A DNA stretch of 64,000 bases from Blautia hansenii DSM 20583 (GTDB taxonomy: Bacteria > Bacillota > Clostridia > Lachnospirales > Lachnospiraceae), in NCBI RefSeq assembly GCF_002222595.2, contig NZ_CP022413.2, positions 194,501-258,500 of the forward strand, written 5' to 3'. Positions within the stretch are counted from its first letter, which is position 1. Each line of letters opens with the position of its first letter. The notes below the pieces were generated by a model. The model made no database searches, was not told the DNA's origin, and saw only the letters and a list, made by a program, of their open reading frames with translations. Position numbers and translations under genes: made by a program. This document shows positions 26,485 through 35,546 of this stretch, piece by piece.

Positions 26485-28156
26485 AAAAAAACGCCCATAT
26501 CTTGGATTTTTAAAAGAGTATGCTTTTAAGAAAAAGCTACTACCTTATTACATTTTAACGATAGCGATAATTGTGTTAACAGCTGGGGTTTCTTTGGTGC
26601 GTCCAGAGCTGCAGGGAAAAGTGATAGATGATTTGGGAAATCCGCATGGTACCAGTTTATCTGCATTTATGCTTCTTCTGGCGGTGTTCCTGGGAATGTT
26701 ACTTCTAAACTACCTTATGAATTATGTACAGCGTTATGTTGTGGCTGTCATATCGGAAGAGATAGCAGCAGATATGCGACAAAAGGTAGAAGATAAATTA
26801 TCAACAGTAAGCGTAAATTTTTTTGAGAAGATAAAGCTAAGTGACATTTTGCTAAAAGTGGATAAAGATGTTTCAGCAGTGAAACAATGTGGAATCACAA
26901 GCATTATTACACTGATTTCTAACATTGTTATCCTGGTAGTGGTTCCTCCGTATATGTTTTCTATCCATAAGGGAATTGCCGTATCTAATATTATCTTACT
27001 TGTCAGCGTTCCTTTTATCAGCAGAATACTAGGAAAATTGATACAGGAAACCAGTAGTCAAGTTCTGGAAGGATACAATAGTATCACCAGTGTGCTGACA
27101 AATACCTATGATAATTGGTTTATTACAAGACTCTTTCAATGTGGGCAATATGTGCATGATAGGTACTTTGAGAAAAACCAGAAATATAAAAAAGAGACGA
27201 ATCGCCAGAATTTATTGTACATATTGAATACATCTACGATACTTGTAATTCAGTTTATTGGAACAGTCATAATTTGGGTAGTAGGTGCACAAGAAGTATT
27301 TAAAGGGAATATGACCATAGGTACCATTATGGCATTGATGAATTACCAGACAATTATTATGAATCCTATTATTGGAATTGCACAATTTGCTAACGAGTAC
27401 CATACAGCCGTAGTTTCCTTAAAGGATATCAATGGTCTGCTTCAGTATCCGGATCAGAAACAAGGAGACAGAAAGAAAATAACAACAGTTAACAACATTT
27501 CCTTAGAAGCGATGAGTTTTTCTTATCCAGAGTCAAATAAGAAGGTATTTGACCGCCTCAATTTGAATTTTGAAAAAGGCACTCTTTACGGTGTTCATGG
27601 GAAAAGTGGACAGGGTAAAAGCACTTTGTTCAAAATTATAACAGGTGTGTATCAGCCGACAGAGGGAAAAGTAGTTGTAAATAACACAGATTTACAGGAA
27701 TTAGATATTAACAGCTATTGGGAAAATACAGGATATGTTATGCAGCGTACACAGTTCTTCAATGATACAGTAAGACGGAACATGGGATTACTACATACTG
27801 TTTCGGAGGAAGAAATGGATATGGTGGCAAAGTGCTTGGATTTGTATGATGAAATGCATACTTTAGAAATGGTATGGGATACCGAGATAAAGATAGATCC
27901 ATGCAATTTCTCAGAGGGACAAATGCGACGTTTGGATATTATGAGGAATATTTTGAAAAATTCACAAATTCTGATTTTTGACGAAGCGACAGCAAATATT
28001 GATGAAAAGCGAAGAGGGCGTTTTTATCAATTATTGCATGAATTATCAAGGGAGAAAATTATTATTTTTTCTACGCATAATCTGGAAGAATTGCGAGAAG
28101 CGGATATTATCGTGGATTTGGAAAAGATGCATATAAGGCAGGTGAGTGAAAAGTGA
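26474..28156 (+). CDS. ABC exporter, fused membrane and ATPase domains
   Basis: 560 residues, ATG 26474. Six membrane helices (about 20-310) are followed by a nucleotide-binding domain with GKSGQGKSTL (Walker A), a variant signature FSEGQMRRLD in place of LSGGQ, and ILIFDEATANID (Walker B). No N-terminal C39 peptidase domain, so leader removal must be by another protease; the subtilisin-like gene that overlaps its 3' end is the natural candidate. Likely exports the matured peptides. Confidence 0.92.
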   Translation: MKSKKKRPYLGFLKEYAFKKKLLPYYILTIAIIVLTAGVSLVRPELQGKVIDDLGNPHGTSLSAFMLLLAVFLGMLLLNYLMNYVQRYVVAVISEEIAADMRQKVEDKLSTVSVNFFEKIKLSDILLKVDKDVSAVKQCGITSIITLISNIVILVVVPPYMFSIHKGIAVSNIILLVSVPFISRILGKLIQETSSQVLEGYNSITSVLTNTYDNWFITRLFQCGQYVHDRYFEKNQKYKKETNRQNLLYILNTSTILVIQFIGTVIIWVVGAQEVFKGNMTIGTIMALMNYQTIIMNPIIGIAQFANEYHTAVVSLKDINGLLQYPDQKQGDRKKITTVNNISLEAMSFSYPESNKKVFDRLNLNFEKGTLYGVHGKSGQGKSTLFKIITGVYQPTEGKVVVNNTDLQELDINSYWENTGYVMQRTQFFNDTVRRNMGLLHTVSEEEMDMVAKCLDLYDEMHTLEMVWDTEIKIDPCNFSEGQMRRLDIMRNILKNSQILIFDEATANIDEKRRGRFYQLLHELSREKIIIFSTHNLEELREADIIVDLEKMHIRQVSEK

Positions 28157-29154
28157 GGATAGGTGTGTTGGATTCCAATGGATCTTTTGATAATCCTTTT
28201 TTTCTGGATAAGAAAATTGTAAAAATAGACTGCAAGTGGAATGGTCAGGAATACAGTAAAGATACCTTTGGATTTACCCATGCGGAATATGTCTGTTCTT
28301 TTATTTTAAAGGAAAACCCGGAAGCGGAAATTGTTCTGGTACCCATTGTGAGGAAGAACAAAAAGAGTACGGTTCTGGATATGATAGAAGGTATTGAATT
28401 ACTGATAGAGGAACAGGTAGATATAATTAATATGAGTATGGGAGATGAGTACAAGTATCACAAAGAAATCGAGGAAGTGTGTAGGGCAGCTATAGAAAAG
28501 GGGATTTTGATTGTGGCTGCATATTCCAATCAGAAAGCAGAAGCAACCTATCCAGCTTCATTCCCCTTTGTAATGGGAGTAAGATGCCTGGATATGGAAA
28601 AACCGGTACAAGTGCTTCAATATGATGAAAAGAAAAATGATGTAATTTTTTCTTGTGGGCTTTTCTTTTTATATCACTTAGGAATACCGGTTCTACATCC
28701 AGGAAATAGCCTTGCCTGTGCTGTGGTAACAGGCTATTTGAGTAACTATGAGAAACAGTATCAACAGGCAATTTTACAGTTTACTCTCAACACTTTGAAT
28801 CACTATTATCCATATCAAACATTGAAGCAGAAACAATGTTATTTTCTAACGAACCGTATAGAAGAACCTTTAGAGCAGCGTTTCATACGGGAAGTTACGA
28901 GAACAGAGAGATGTGATACTTTTGAAAGTGGAATGGAAAAATTGAGAAATAAAAAAACAGCAGAGCAGTATCCGGTGCTATTTATTGATCACAACAATTA
29001 TCAGGAAATATGTGAGTATAAAGAGAGAATCAGGATATATGCCATGGAACATCCGAAGACAGAAATTGTTTTGCGATATCCCTTATTTAATATGGTGGAA
29101 AGATTGGATTTCCAGAAGAAAACAAATAGAAATTTGAACCAATTTACAGTTTAG
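28153..29154 (+). CDS. Subtilisin-like (S8) serine protease, cytoplasmic
   Basis: 333 residues from GTG 28153, overlapping the exporter stop by four bases. The S8 triad is visible as VLDSNG (Asp7), FGFTHAEYV (His43) and HPGNSLACAVVTG (Ser186), with IINMSMG and the oxyanion Asn in VAAYSNQ (Asn126). No signal peptide or prodomain. The C-terminal ~130 residues are not protease-like and may bind substrate. Between exporter and maturases it is the likely leader peptidase acting before or during export. Specificity is unknown. Confidence 0.85.
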   Translation: MRIGVLDSNGSFDNPFFLDKKIVKIDCKWNGQEYSKDTFGFTHAEYVCSFILKENPEAEIVLVPIVRKNKKSTVLDMIEGIELLIEEQVDIINMSMGDEYKYHKEIEEVCRAAIEKGILIVAAYSNQKAEATYPASFPFVMGVRCLDMEKPVQVLQYDEKKNDVIFSCGLFFLYHLGIPVLHPGNSLACAVVTGYLSNYEKQYQQAILQFTLNTLNHYYPYQTLKQKQCYFLTNRIEEPLEQRFIREVTRTERCDTFESGMEKLRNKKTAEQYPVLFIDHNNYQEICEYKERIRIYAMEHPKTEIVLRYPLFNMVERLDFQKKTNRNLNQFTV

Positions 29155-29165
29155 GAGGCAGGAAA

Positions 29166-30272
29166 ATGTATACATTGTCATTAGAGATTATAAATAAGTG
29201 CAATTTGAATTGTACTTACTGCTACCTGGGCGAGAAGAAAAATACATACATGAGTTTAGAAACGGCTCAAAAGGTAATCGATATTGCTGTGCATGAAGCA
29301 AATAAGCAGCATGATCGGACACTTATGGTTTACTTTATTGGAGGGGAACCTCTTATGGCATTTAATCTGATAAAAGATGCTGTAGATTATACGAAGAAAA
29401 AATGCCAGGAAACAAACTTAATATGCAAGTTCAGTACTACGATAAATGGAACGTTAGTTACAGATGAGATAATTGATTTTTTTGTGGAAAATACATTTGA
29501 GGTGAAGGTGAGTTTAGATGGTCCTGAGTATGTTCAGAATTTGAACAGGAGAGACTATGCAGGAAATGGAAGTTTTGAAAAAATCATGAAGAATCTTCCG
29601 TTATTGAGAAAATATGAGCAGGAAACAGGAAATCAGATTTCGGTAGCCAGTGTTGTGACAAGTAATAACTATCAATATTATGCAGAAAGTTTCCAGTTTT
29701 TGATTGATTTAGGAATTAAAAAATTAGAATCAGGAATTGATTATTATTGCTCCTGGAGTGATGAGCAGATACAGGGATTACGAGAGCAGATAGAGAAAGT
29801 ATTTGGCTTATATAAAGCATATATACAAAAAAATCAAGAAGTAATCTTCTGGAATCTCTGGGAACAATATCTGAAATCATTCCTGATTCCATGTCCATTT
29901 TATGCATGTAAGGCGGGTTTGACAACTTGCTATGTAACAACGGATGGTGGGATTTATACTTGTGCGGAACTTCCAGAATTTAAAATCGGTTCTGTAGAAG
30001 TCGGGTTGGATGTTCCGAGGATTCGAGAGATTATTTACCTAGAGGATCAAGAGGATACAATGTGTAAAGAATGTCAATATATTAGACATTGTAAAACAAG
30101 AGGCTGTCAGGTGGCAAATTATGAAATTCACCAAAATGTATATCAACCTATAAAAGTGAATTGTGAAGTGACGAAGTGGATGTATCATCTGATTCAAACA
30201 AACTTAACTGAAAAACAGCTTGAAAAGCTGAAACAAGAATATGAAAGGAGATATTTACGTCATGGAAAGTAA
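29166..30272 (+). CDS. Radical SAM/SPASM peptide maturase C
   Basis: 368 residues, ATG 29166 behind TTAGGAGGCAGG. Cluster motif C12-x3-C16-x2-C19 (CNLNCTYC), FIGGEPLMAF, SLDGPEYVQNLNR. SPASM: CKAGLTTCYVTTDGGIYTCAE, then CKECQYIRHCKTRGCQ. It aligns with maturase A from the first residue (YT-[IL]-[TS]-LE) through the SPASM, so the two are paralogs, matching the two paralogous precursors. It overlaps maturase D by 11 bases. Confidence 0.92.
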   Translation: MYTLSLEIINKCNLNCTYCYLGEKKNTYMSLETAQKVIDIAVHEANKQHDRTLMVYFIGGEPLMAFNLIKDAVDYTKKKCQETNLICKFSTTINGTLVTDEIIDFFVENTFEVKVSLDGPEYVQNLNRRDYAGNGSFEKIMKNLPLLRKYEQETGNQISVASVVTSNNYQYYAESFQFLIDLGIKKLESGIDYYCSWSDEQIQGLREQIEKVFGLYKAYIQKNQEVIFWNLWEQYLKSFLIPCPFYACKAGLTTCYVTTDGGIYTCAELPEFKIGSVEVGLDVPRIREIIYLEDQEDTMCKECQYIRHCKTRGCQVANYEIHQNVYQPIKVNCEVTKWMYHLIQTNLTEKQLEKLKQEYERRYLRHGK

Positions 30273-31521
30273 GATGAATGAGTTTATTAAGATAACTGAG
30301 GGAGAAAAAGTGGCTTTAATTGATCCGGTAGGAAAAGTCTGCCTGGGGGTAAGTAAAAGATTTGCAGACAATTTAGATAAACCAGAGTTTCAGGAAAAGT
30401 TATTCCCTGTATGGAAGCAGCAAACTGAATTTATAAAGGAAATAGAAAATAATCATGAGAAAATCAATACGGTATATTTGATGGTAACCAGGAAATGTAA
30501 TATGAATTGTGATTTTTGTGCGATCAGTGCAAACGACAAGCTTCGTCCAGAAAAAGAATTTAAGCTGGAGGATATACAGAATAAGGTGATTCCGTTCTTT
30601 CAGAAAAATAAACCACATAAAATGATTCTTACAGGTGGAGAGCCACTGATTAAAGATCAAATTGTGGAAATTGCAAAAGCATTAAGAAATGGTTTGACTT
30701 GCCCCATAACACTGCAGAGCAATGGTCTTGCAATCACCAGAGAATTAACAGAACAACTCAAAGGATATATAGACGAAATTGATTTCAGTACCATGCACAT
30801 GTTTGGAACGCCTGAAAAGGAGCAGCAGCTAATTAATCATATCGAGATGTGTCAGCAAGCTGGAATAAAGGTGGTTCTTAGCTTTATTTATGAGAAAACT
30901 AATGAAGTGGATTTGTATCGATTGATTGATATAGCTGTTAAATATGACATTAATGTTCTTTTTAATATTGTTTCATCCGTGGGTAGGGCGAAAGAAAACT
31001 CTAAAATTTTATCAGATATGGAACATCTTGATATGAACCTGAAGATAGCAAAATATATATTGAAACAGGGATACGAGAATAAAAAAATAGGAGAAGCCTT
31101 TTACCAAAGGATTCAGGTAAGAAATTCTTGTGGGGGTTATGGAAAAGTTATGGCAATTTTCCCGGAAGGCGATATTTATATGTGTCAGTGTATGGAAAAG
31201 AATCAGGTTCGAATGGGCAATATACTTACAGATAGTTCTGAAAAGATTTTGAAAACTCAAGACTGTTTGCTGAAGGAAGATGAAATAAAGCAGTTATTTT
31301 GTGTGGACTATAAAGAAATATGTAAGGAATGCGATTATCGTTATATATGTGGTGGGAAATGTATGGCTTCGGAAGGAGAATATGACCGTAAATGTATTTT
31401 TGCAAAAGCAATGTTTAAATATGTGCTATTTTATTACAAACAGCAGGATAAAAATAGAGAAAAACTTGAAAATTATGTTCAATATCTTGAAAAAATAAAG
31501 AAATGTATGGGAGAAAGATAG
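30262..31521 (+). CDS. Radical SAM/SPASM enzyme D with N-terminal extension
   Basis: 419 residues from ATG 30262 behind AAAGGAG. About 70 residues precede the cluster motif C79-x3-C83-x2-C86 (CNMNCDFC); this part (ITEGEKVALIDPVGKVCLGVS) may be a peptide-recognition module. LTGGEPLI follows. SPASM: CGGYGKVMAIFPEGDIYMCQC and CKECDYRYICGGKC. It is clearly a different subfamily from A, B and C. A second modification step on the same peptides is a reasonable guess. Confidence 0.9.
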   Translation: MESKMNEFIKITEGEKVALIDPVGKVCLGVSKRFADNLDKPEFQEKLFPVWKQQTEFIKEIENNHEKINTVYLMVTRKCNMNCDFCAISANDKLRPEKEFKLEDIQNKVIPFFQKNKPHKMILTGGEPLIKDQIVEIAKALRNGLTCPITLQSNGLAITRELTEQLKGYIDEIDFSTMHMFGTPEKEQQLINHIEMCQQAGIKVVLSFIYEKTNEVDLYRLIDIAVKYDINVLFNIVSSVGRAKENSKILSDMEHLDMNLKIAKYILKQGYENKKIGEAFYQRIQVRNSCGGYGKVMAIFPEGDIYMCQCMEKNQVRMGNILTDSSEKILKTQDCLLKEDEIKQLFCVDYKEICKECDYRYICGGKCMASEGEYDRKCIFAKAMFKYVLFYYKQQDKNREKLENYVQYLEKIKKCMGER

Positions 31522-31548
31522 TGAATCCATGTAGGAAGAAAAAAATGC

Positions 31549-31594
31549 AAAATAGACATAAGTTGTAGTCGTTAAATTAGAAAAGGGATATATT
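31549..31594 (+). promoter_or_regulatory. Probable promoter of precursor B
   Basis: TAGACAT (31553-31559) as in the precursor A promoter, followed by TTGTAG (31563-31568) and an AT-rich -10-like stretch at about 31587-31594. Exact boxes are uncertain. Confidence 0.4.
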
Positions 31595-31634
31595 TAAAAT
31601 TGTTTTACATACGGAAAATTAAGGAGGTAATAGT

Positions 31635-31760
31635 ATGAATGAAAAGTTGGAACTGACAGAGGAAGAAGTTAATGTGTACAGTGATGATTGCGGAAAAATA
31701 CAGGTAGATTGTTTAAATGATTGTATTGATGGAAGTGCATGGCTAAGTATCGAATCTTAA
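31635..31760 (+). CDS. RiPP precursor peptide B, paralog of precursor A
   Basis: 41 residues, ATG 31635 behind AAGGAGGTAATAGT, a near-ideal ribosome site. Leader KLELTEEEVNVYS aligns with ITEEEIESYS of precursor A. Cys19, Cys26 and Cys30 have the same C-x6-C-x3-C spacing, and CLNDC matches CLTDC. The C-terminal tails differ (IDGSAWLSIES here). It lies directly after maturase D and before the system 2 maturase, but homology assigns it to system 1. Confidence 0.82.
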   Translation: MNEKLELTEEEVNVYSDDCGKIQVDCLNDCIDGSAWLSIES

Positions 31761-31811
31761 TAGAGATTTACGATGACATGATGATTAAGGAGATACGGTT
31801 TAGGTAACAAG

Positions 31812-31839
31812 TAACTTTAAAGTTAAAAAATACTATAAT
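31812..31839 (+). promoter_or_regulatory. Palindrome-containing promoter of system 2
   Basis: TAACTTTAAAGTTA (31812-31825) is a perfect 14-bp palindrome. TATAAT is at 31834-31839. AAAGTTAAAA recurs at 35132-35141 just ahead of a TATATT box before the Cys-repeat peptide gene. Confidence 0.5.
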
Positions 31840-31868
31840 TTTATGTAGGCAACAAGGAGGAAGTGTAC

Positions 31869-33176
31869 ATGAAATTTTCTAAATTTAATCTGATAATCAA
31901 AGAAGGGAATAAAAGAGTTTTATTTAATACGCTTTCAGGAGAGTGTTTTAAAATATCTACAGGTGTTGAAGAAATAATTGATAATAATCTACCAGATCAA
32001 CTTAATAAAGAATTATATGATGATTTTTTGAAAAAAGGAATTATTGTGGATGATCAGGTTGAAGAAAATAGATATTTTAGCTACATTCAAAACCAAACAA
32101 GATTCAATAATAGTGTATTATCGGCAACAGTACTGCTAACTTGGGCATGTAATTTAGCTTGTATATATTGCTATGAGGGGGCAGGATGTAGAACAACAAG
32201 AATGAATAAAGCAACCGCAGATAGATTTATAGGGTTTATGATAAACCAAGCAAAAGCAAGAAATTCAAAAAGTATGTATATTAATCTGTTTGGAGGAGAG
32301 CCATTACTTAATATAGAATGTGGATTTTATATTTTAGATGCATTAAAGAAATTCTGTGCAGAAAAAAATATAGAGTTTGCATCAGGGATAATAACGAATG
32401 GAACTTTATTAACAGCAGAGATAGTAAGCCAATTAATAAATTATAATTGTCAGCAGATACAAATAACTCTTGATGGTATGCCTGATACGCATAATGCAAG
32501 AAGAAAATATAAGGATGGAAAAGGTTCATTTGAACAGATTATTTCGGCTTTAGAATTGCTAAACAATAAATGTGCCGATATACATACGGTTATAAGAATC
32601 AATGTGGATAAGAATAATTTGGATGAAGTGAGTACACTTTTGGAATATCTTGGAATTAATGGAAAAGGTCTAACAAATTGCAATGTTGACTTTGGAATCG
32701 TTAGAGGTTCTACGCAAGCATGTTCTGCATATTCAGGGAATTGTTTAAGTGAAAGTATTGTAGGAGAGGTATTGAGTAAATTATGGAGTAAGGCTGAAAT
32801 GGAAGGGTTTACTTTATATACAAAACCATTTCATAGATGGATTTATTGTGGATTATATGCTGATAGTCAGTTTACTGTCACTCCCAATGGTGAATTATAT
32901 AAATGTTGGGAACATGCAGGGGATGAGCAACATTTGATGGGGAATATTAATGAGAACGGTAATATTGATAACATAAAATATTCATTTTATGATTGGATGT
33001 CTCATAACCCATTAGAGAATGAAGAATGTAAAGAATGTGTATATTTACCAGCTTGTGGTGGTGGATGTGGGGTGGTTAGTTATAACGAAACTAATAGTTA
33101 CCACTCGAAAGGGTGCTTTAAAGTAAAAGGCGTACTTGAAAAGCAGGTGTTACGGTATTTTAAGGGGAAAATATAA
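31869..33176 (+). CDS. Radical SAM/SPASM peptide maturase E (system 2)
   Basis: 435 residues from ATG 31869, eight bases after AGGAGG. The N-terminal ~85 residues (KFSKFNLIIKEGNKRVLFNT, LKKGIIVDD) form the small winged peptide-recognition-like region common in this subfamily. The cluster motif is C94-x3-C98-x2-C101 (CNLACIYC), then LFGGEPLLN and TLDGMPDTHNARR. SPASM: CGLYADSQFTVTPNGELYKCW, then CKECVYLPACGGGCG. The same N-terminal plan is seen in the truncated gene at 63779. Likely substrate is the eleven-Cys peptide at 35237. Confidence 0.92.
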   Translation: MKFSKFNLIIKEGNKRVLFNTLSGECFKISTGVEEIIDNNLPDQLNKELYDDFLKKGIIVDDQVEENRYFSYIQNQTRFNNSVLSATVLLTWACNLACIYCYEGAGCRTTRMNKATADRFIGFMINQAKARNSKSMYINLFGGEPLLNIECGFYILDALKKFCAEKNIEFASGIITNGTLLTAEIVSQLINYNCQQIQITLDGMPDTHNARRKYKDGKGSFEQIISALELLNNKCADIHTVIRINVDKNNLDEVSTLLEYLGINGKGLTNCNVDFGIVRGSTQACSAYSGNCLSESIVGEVLSKLWSKAEMEGFTLYTKPFHRWIYCGLYADSQFTVTPNGELYKCWEHAGDEQHLMGNINENGNIDNIKYSFYDWMSHNPLENEECKECVYLPACGGGCGVVSYNETNSYHSKGCFKVKGVLEKQVLRYFKGKI

Positions 33177-33193
33177 AACTGGGGGTAATATAT

Positions 33194-33451
33194 ATGGAAG
33201 CTTGCACTAAAGGAACAGTAATTTCAACTAATAGATTATGGTGGTTGAAAATTAATAAAAAACCTATTCGAACACATTTATTAGATGGAGCTAATTTTCC
33301 AACGGTTATTACTGTGCAATATAGTGTTTCTGGTGTTAATTATAAAAAAAGAAAATTTATTGGAGTAGGTACTAGTTGCCCAAAAGAGGGGGAAGAACTA
33401 TCAGTATTCTATCTTATGGATAATCCTAAAAAAGCAAGAATAAAATTGTGA
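33194..33451 (+). CDS. Small DUF3592-like beta-rich protein
   Basis: 85 residues, ATG 33194 behind CTGGGGGTAATA. VITVQYSVSGVNYKKRKFIG followed by PKEGEELSVFYLMDNPKKARI resembles the core of DUF3592 proteins but without their membrane helices. Sandwiched between a maturase and an exporter gene, it may be an immunity or assembly factor. Function not known. Confidence 0.6.
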   Translation: MEACTKGTVISTNRLWWLKINKKPIRTHLLDGANFPTVITVQYSVSGVNYKKRKFIGVGTSCPKEGEELSVFYLMDNPKKARIKL

Positions 33452-33473
33452 TTAGTAATCTGAGGGAGAAGTT

Positions 33474-35120
33474 ATGGCAAGCATTTTTAAAATGTGTGGA
33501 AAGTATCTGATAAAAAATAAGTATAGCGTGATTTGTTATGGGGTGCTGTGTCTTACAAGTAGTATGTTTTCTATGATTTCTCCCTATATAAGCGGCAATT
33601 TTATTGATTATCTGATAGTAGCGGATAATATCAGTAAAATTTATAGATATTGCTTTGCCTTTTTCGGGCTTTTTGTTTTTAATCAGTTGATAGGGTATAT
33701 TGTTAATAGAGTGTATATAAAGATGCAAACTCAAATGGGCTATGACTTGAACAGTGATGTGATACGCCACATACAACATTTGCCAGTTTCATTTTTAAAA
33801 AAGCAGAATATGGCTTATTTAAACCAAAGAGTCAACAATGATTCTAATCAGGTTATTACATTTTGCATCAATATTGTACAAGGGATATTAATAAATAGTT
33901 TAAAACTTTTACTGTCCATTTTTGTATTGGTTCAATTTAGTTGCAATATTACATTGCTATTTATAGCCATAATATGTGCTTATGCATTATCGTATAAGAT
34001 ATTAAAGAAAATCCTTTTTAAAGCACAATTTATTTTGACAGAAGCACAAGCAAATTATTTTTCAAAATTATTCGAGCAATTTGATAATATTCTCTTTGTA
34101 AAAATGCAGGCTATATATGAAGCTTTTTTAAGTCGGTTAAAGAAAGAGTTTCAAAATATTTTGAAAGTAAGTCTTCAATATCAAAAGATTTCGTATCTAT
34201 TTTCAAGTTTAGATTCTTTGATAATGTCTTTAGCTCAAATAGGAATTTTTATAATGGGTGGGGCATTAGTTATTAGGGGTAAACTTAGTGTAGGTCAATT
34301 AACAATTATGCTGAGTTACTTTGGTATAATGATGGAAGCTTCGAGATATTTTTTTTCATTAACAAAGACAATACAGGACAATAAAGTGGCATATACAAGA
34401 TTAAAGCAGATATTAGATTTAGAAAGTGATGAAAACGCTGGGGTAGAGTTAAAGGATATTAGCCAAATAAGATTAAAGAATATAATGTTCTGTTATGATA
34501 AGAAATGTATATTCCGTGATATTAGTTTAGAATTTAAAAAAGGGAAAATATATTCCATCATCGGAAAAAATGGAATAGGGAAAAGCACTTTGGTAGATTT
34601 GATTATAGGGTTCTATAATAGAGAATATGCAGGTGAGATATGTTATGATGCTTTATCTTTAGATCAAATTGATATTTATAAAACAAGAAAAATGTGTTTT
34701 GGAATATGTGAACAGGAACCGGTGTTATTAGCGGATACGGTAAGATATAATGTATCAATGGATAGTGAAGACAGCATAGATTTAAAGCGATTGTTTTATA
34801 TAGCAAAAAAGATAAATTTGTATTCATTCATAGAAAGTCTGCCAAAGAAATTAGAGACCATTATTGGAGAAAAAAATTCAAATTTGTCTGGAGGAGAAAA
34901 ACAAAAACTTTCTATATTAAGGGTATTATATAAAAATCCACCGGTAATTATTTTAGATGAGCCGACATCTGCATTAGATGAAGAGAGCATAAGATGTTTA
35001 CAAGTCTACTTAAATCAAATAAAAAGAGATAAAATAATTATTTTAATATCGCATAATTCAGATTTTATATCTATATCAGACGAAATCGTAGATTTGGATA
35101 AATTAGATATGGACGTATAG
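33474..35120 (+). CDS. ABC exporter of system 2
   Basis: 548 residues, ATG 33474 behind GAGGGAGAAG. Six membrane helices (about 15-310) then an ATPase domain with GKNGIGKSTLVD (Walker A), LSGGEKQKLSILR (signature) and VIILDEPTSALDE (Walker B). No C39 peptidase domain. It is closest in layout to other peptide exporters; likely carries the Cys-repeat peptide. Very AT-rich compared with the element backbone, suggesting separate acquisition. Confidence 0.9.
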   Translation: MASIFKMCGKYLIKNKYSVICYGVLCLTSSMFSMISPYISGNFIDYLIVADNISKIYRYCFAFFGLFVFNQLIGYIVNRVYIKMQTQMGYDLNSDVIRHIQHLPVSFLKKQNMAYLNQRVNNDSNQVITFCINIVQGILINSLKLLLSIFVLVQFSCNITLLFIAIICAYALSYKILKKILFKAQFILTEAQANYFSKLFEQFDNILFVKMQAIYEAFLSRLKKEFQNILKVSLQYQKISYLFSSLDSLIMSLAQIGIFIMGGALVIRGKLSVGQLTIMLSYFGIMMEASRYFFSLTKTIQDNKVAYTRLKQILDLESDENAGVELKDISQIRLKNIMFCYDKKCIFRDISLEFKKGKIYSIIGKNGIGKSTLVDLIIGFYNREYAGEICYDALSLDQIDIYKTRKMCFGICEQEPVLLADTVRYNVSMDSEDSIDLKRLFYIAKKINLYSFIESLPKKLETIIGEKNSNLSGGEKQKLSILRVLYKNPPVIILDEPTSALDEESIRCLQVYLNQIKRDKIIILISHNSDFISISDEIVDLDKLDMDV

Positions 35121-35131
35121 TATAAGTTATG

Positions 35132-35150
35132 AAAGTTAAAACGGTATATT
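35132..35150 (+). promoter_or_regulatory. Likely promoter of the Cys-repeat peptide gene
   Basis: AAAGTTAAAA followed by TATATT at 35145-35150, about 85 bases before the start codon. The first ten bases match the system 2 maturase promoter. Confidence 0.4.
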
Positions 35151-35236
35151 AAAGGTTGGCATATGTTATTACATATTGTGACTAATATATTATTTACATA
35201 ACGAAGAGCATACTTATTCAAGAAAGGAGAAATGCT

Positions 35237-35497
35237 ATGGGTAGCGAATACATAGGAAATGGATATGGTCAGTCTAGAGCTGGCGGATGTGTTGGAGGCG
35301 TTGGATGTTTAGCTGATGTAGGGTGTGGTGGAAATGCCTGCGGAGCAGCAGTATGTGGAGCTAATGTTTGTGGAGTAGATGGTTGCGGAGCAGCAGCATG
35401 TGGAATTAATGCTTGCCCACTTAATGGATGCGTGGGCGATGCATGTGCAGCAAACCTTACTCCGTTGCCAGGACCGTTTTCAAATAATGATAACTAA
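35237..35497 (+). CDS. Eleven-cysteine repeat RiPP precursor (system 2)
   Basis: 86 residues, ATG 35237 behind AAAGGAG. After a Gly/Tyr-rich N-terminus come Cys at 18, 24, 30, 35, 40, 45, 50, 55, 60, 65 and 70: two six-residue steps, then eight five-residue steps, mostly of the form C-G-x-x-x. The tail is ANLTPLPGPFSNNDN. There is no conventional acidic leader; the conserved N-terminal 15 residues may serve recognition. A separate promoter and strong terminator indicate high expression. Regular Cys spacing behind a SPASM maturase suggests repeated thioether formation on a helical scaffold; this is inference. Confidence 0.85.
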   Translation: MGSEYIGNGYGQSRAGGCVGGVGCLADVGCGGNACGAAVCGANVCGVDGCGAAACGINACPLNGCVGDACAANLTPLPGPFSNNDN

Positions 35498-35546
35498 TAA
35501 ATAGAAAATAATGATATATTAGTAAAAAAGTATGCGATTCGTACTG

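Noticed and set aside
35270..35470. 15-bp periodic DNA as a CRISPR or minisatellite
   Set aside because: The periodicity follows a coding frame with a start, stop and ribosome site; there are no unique spacers of CRISPR length.
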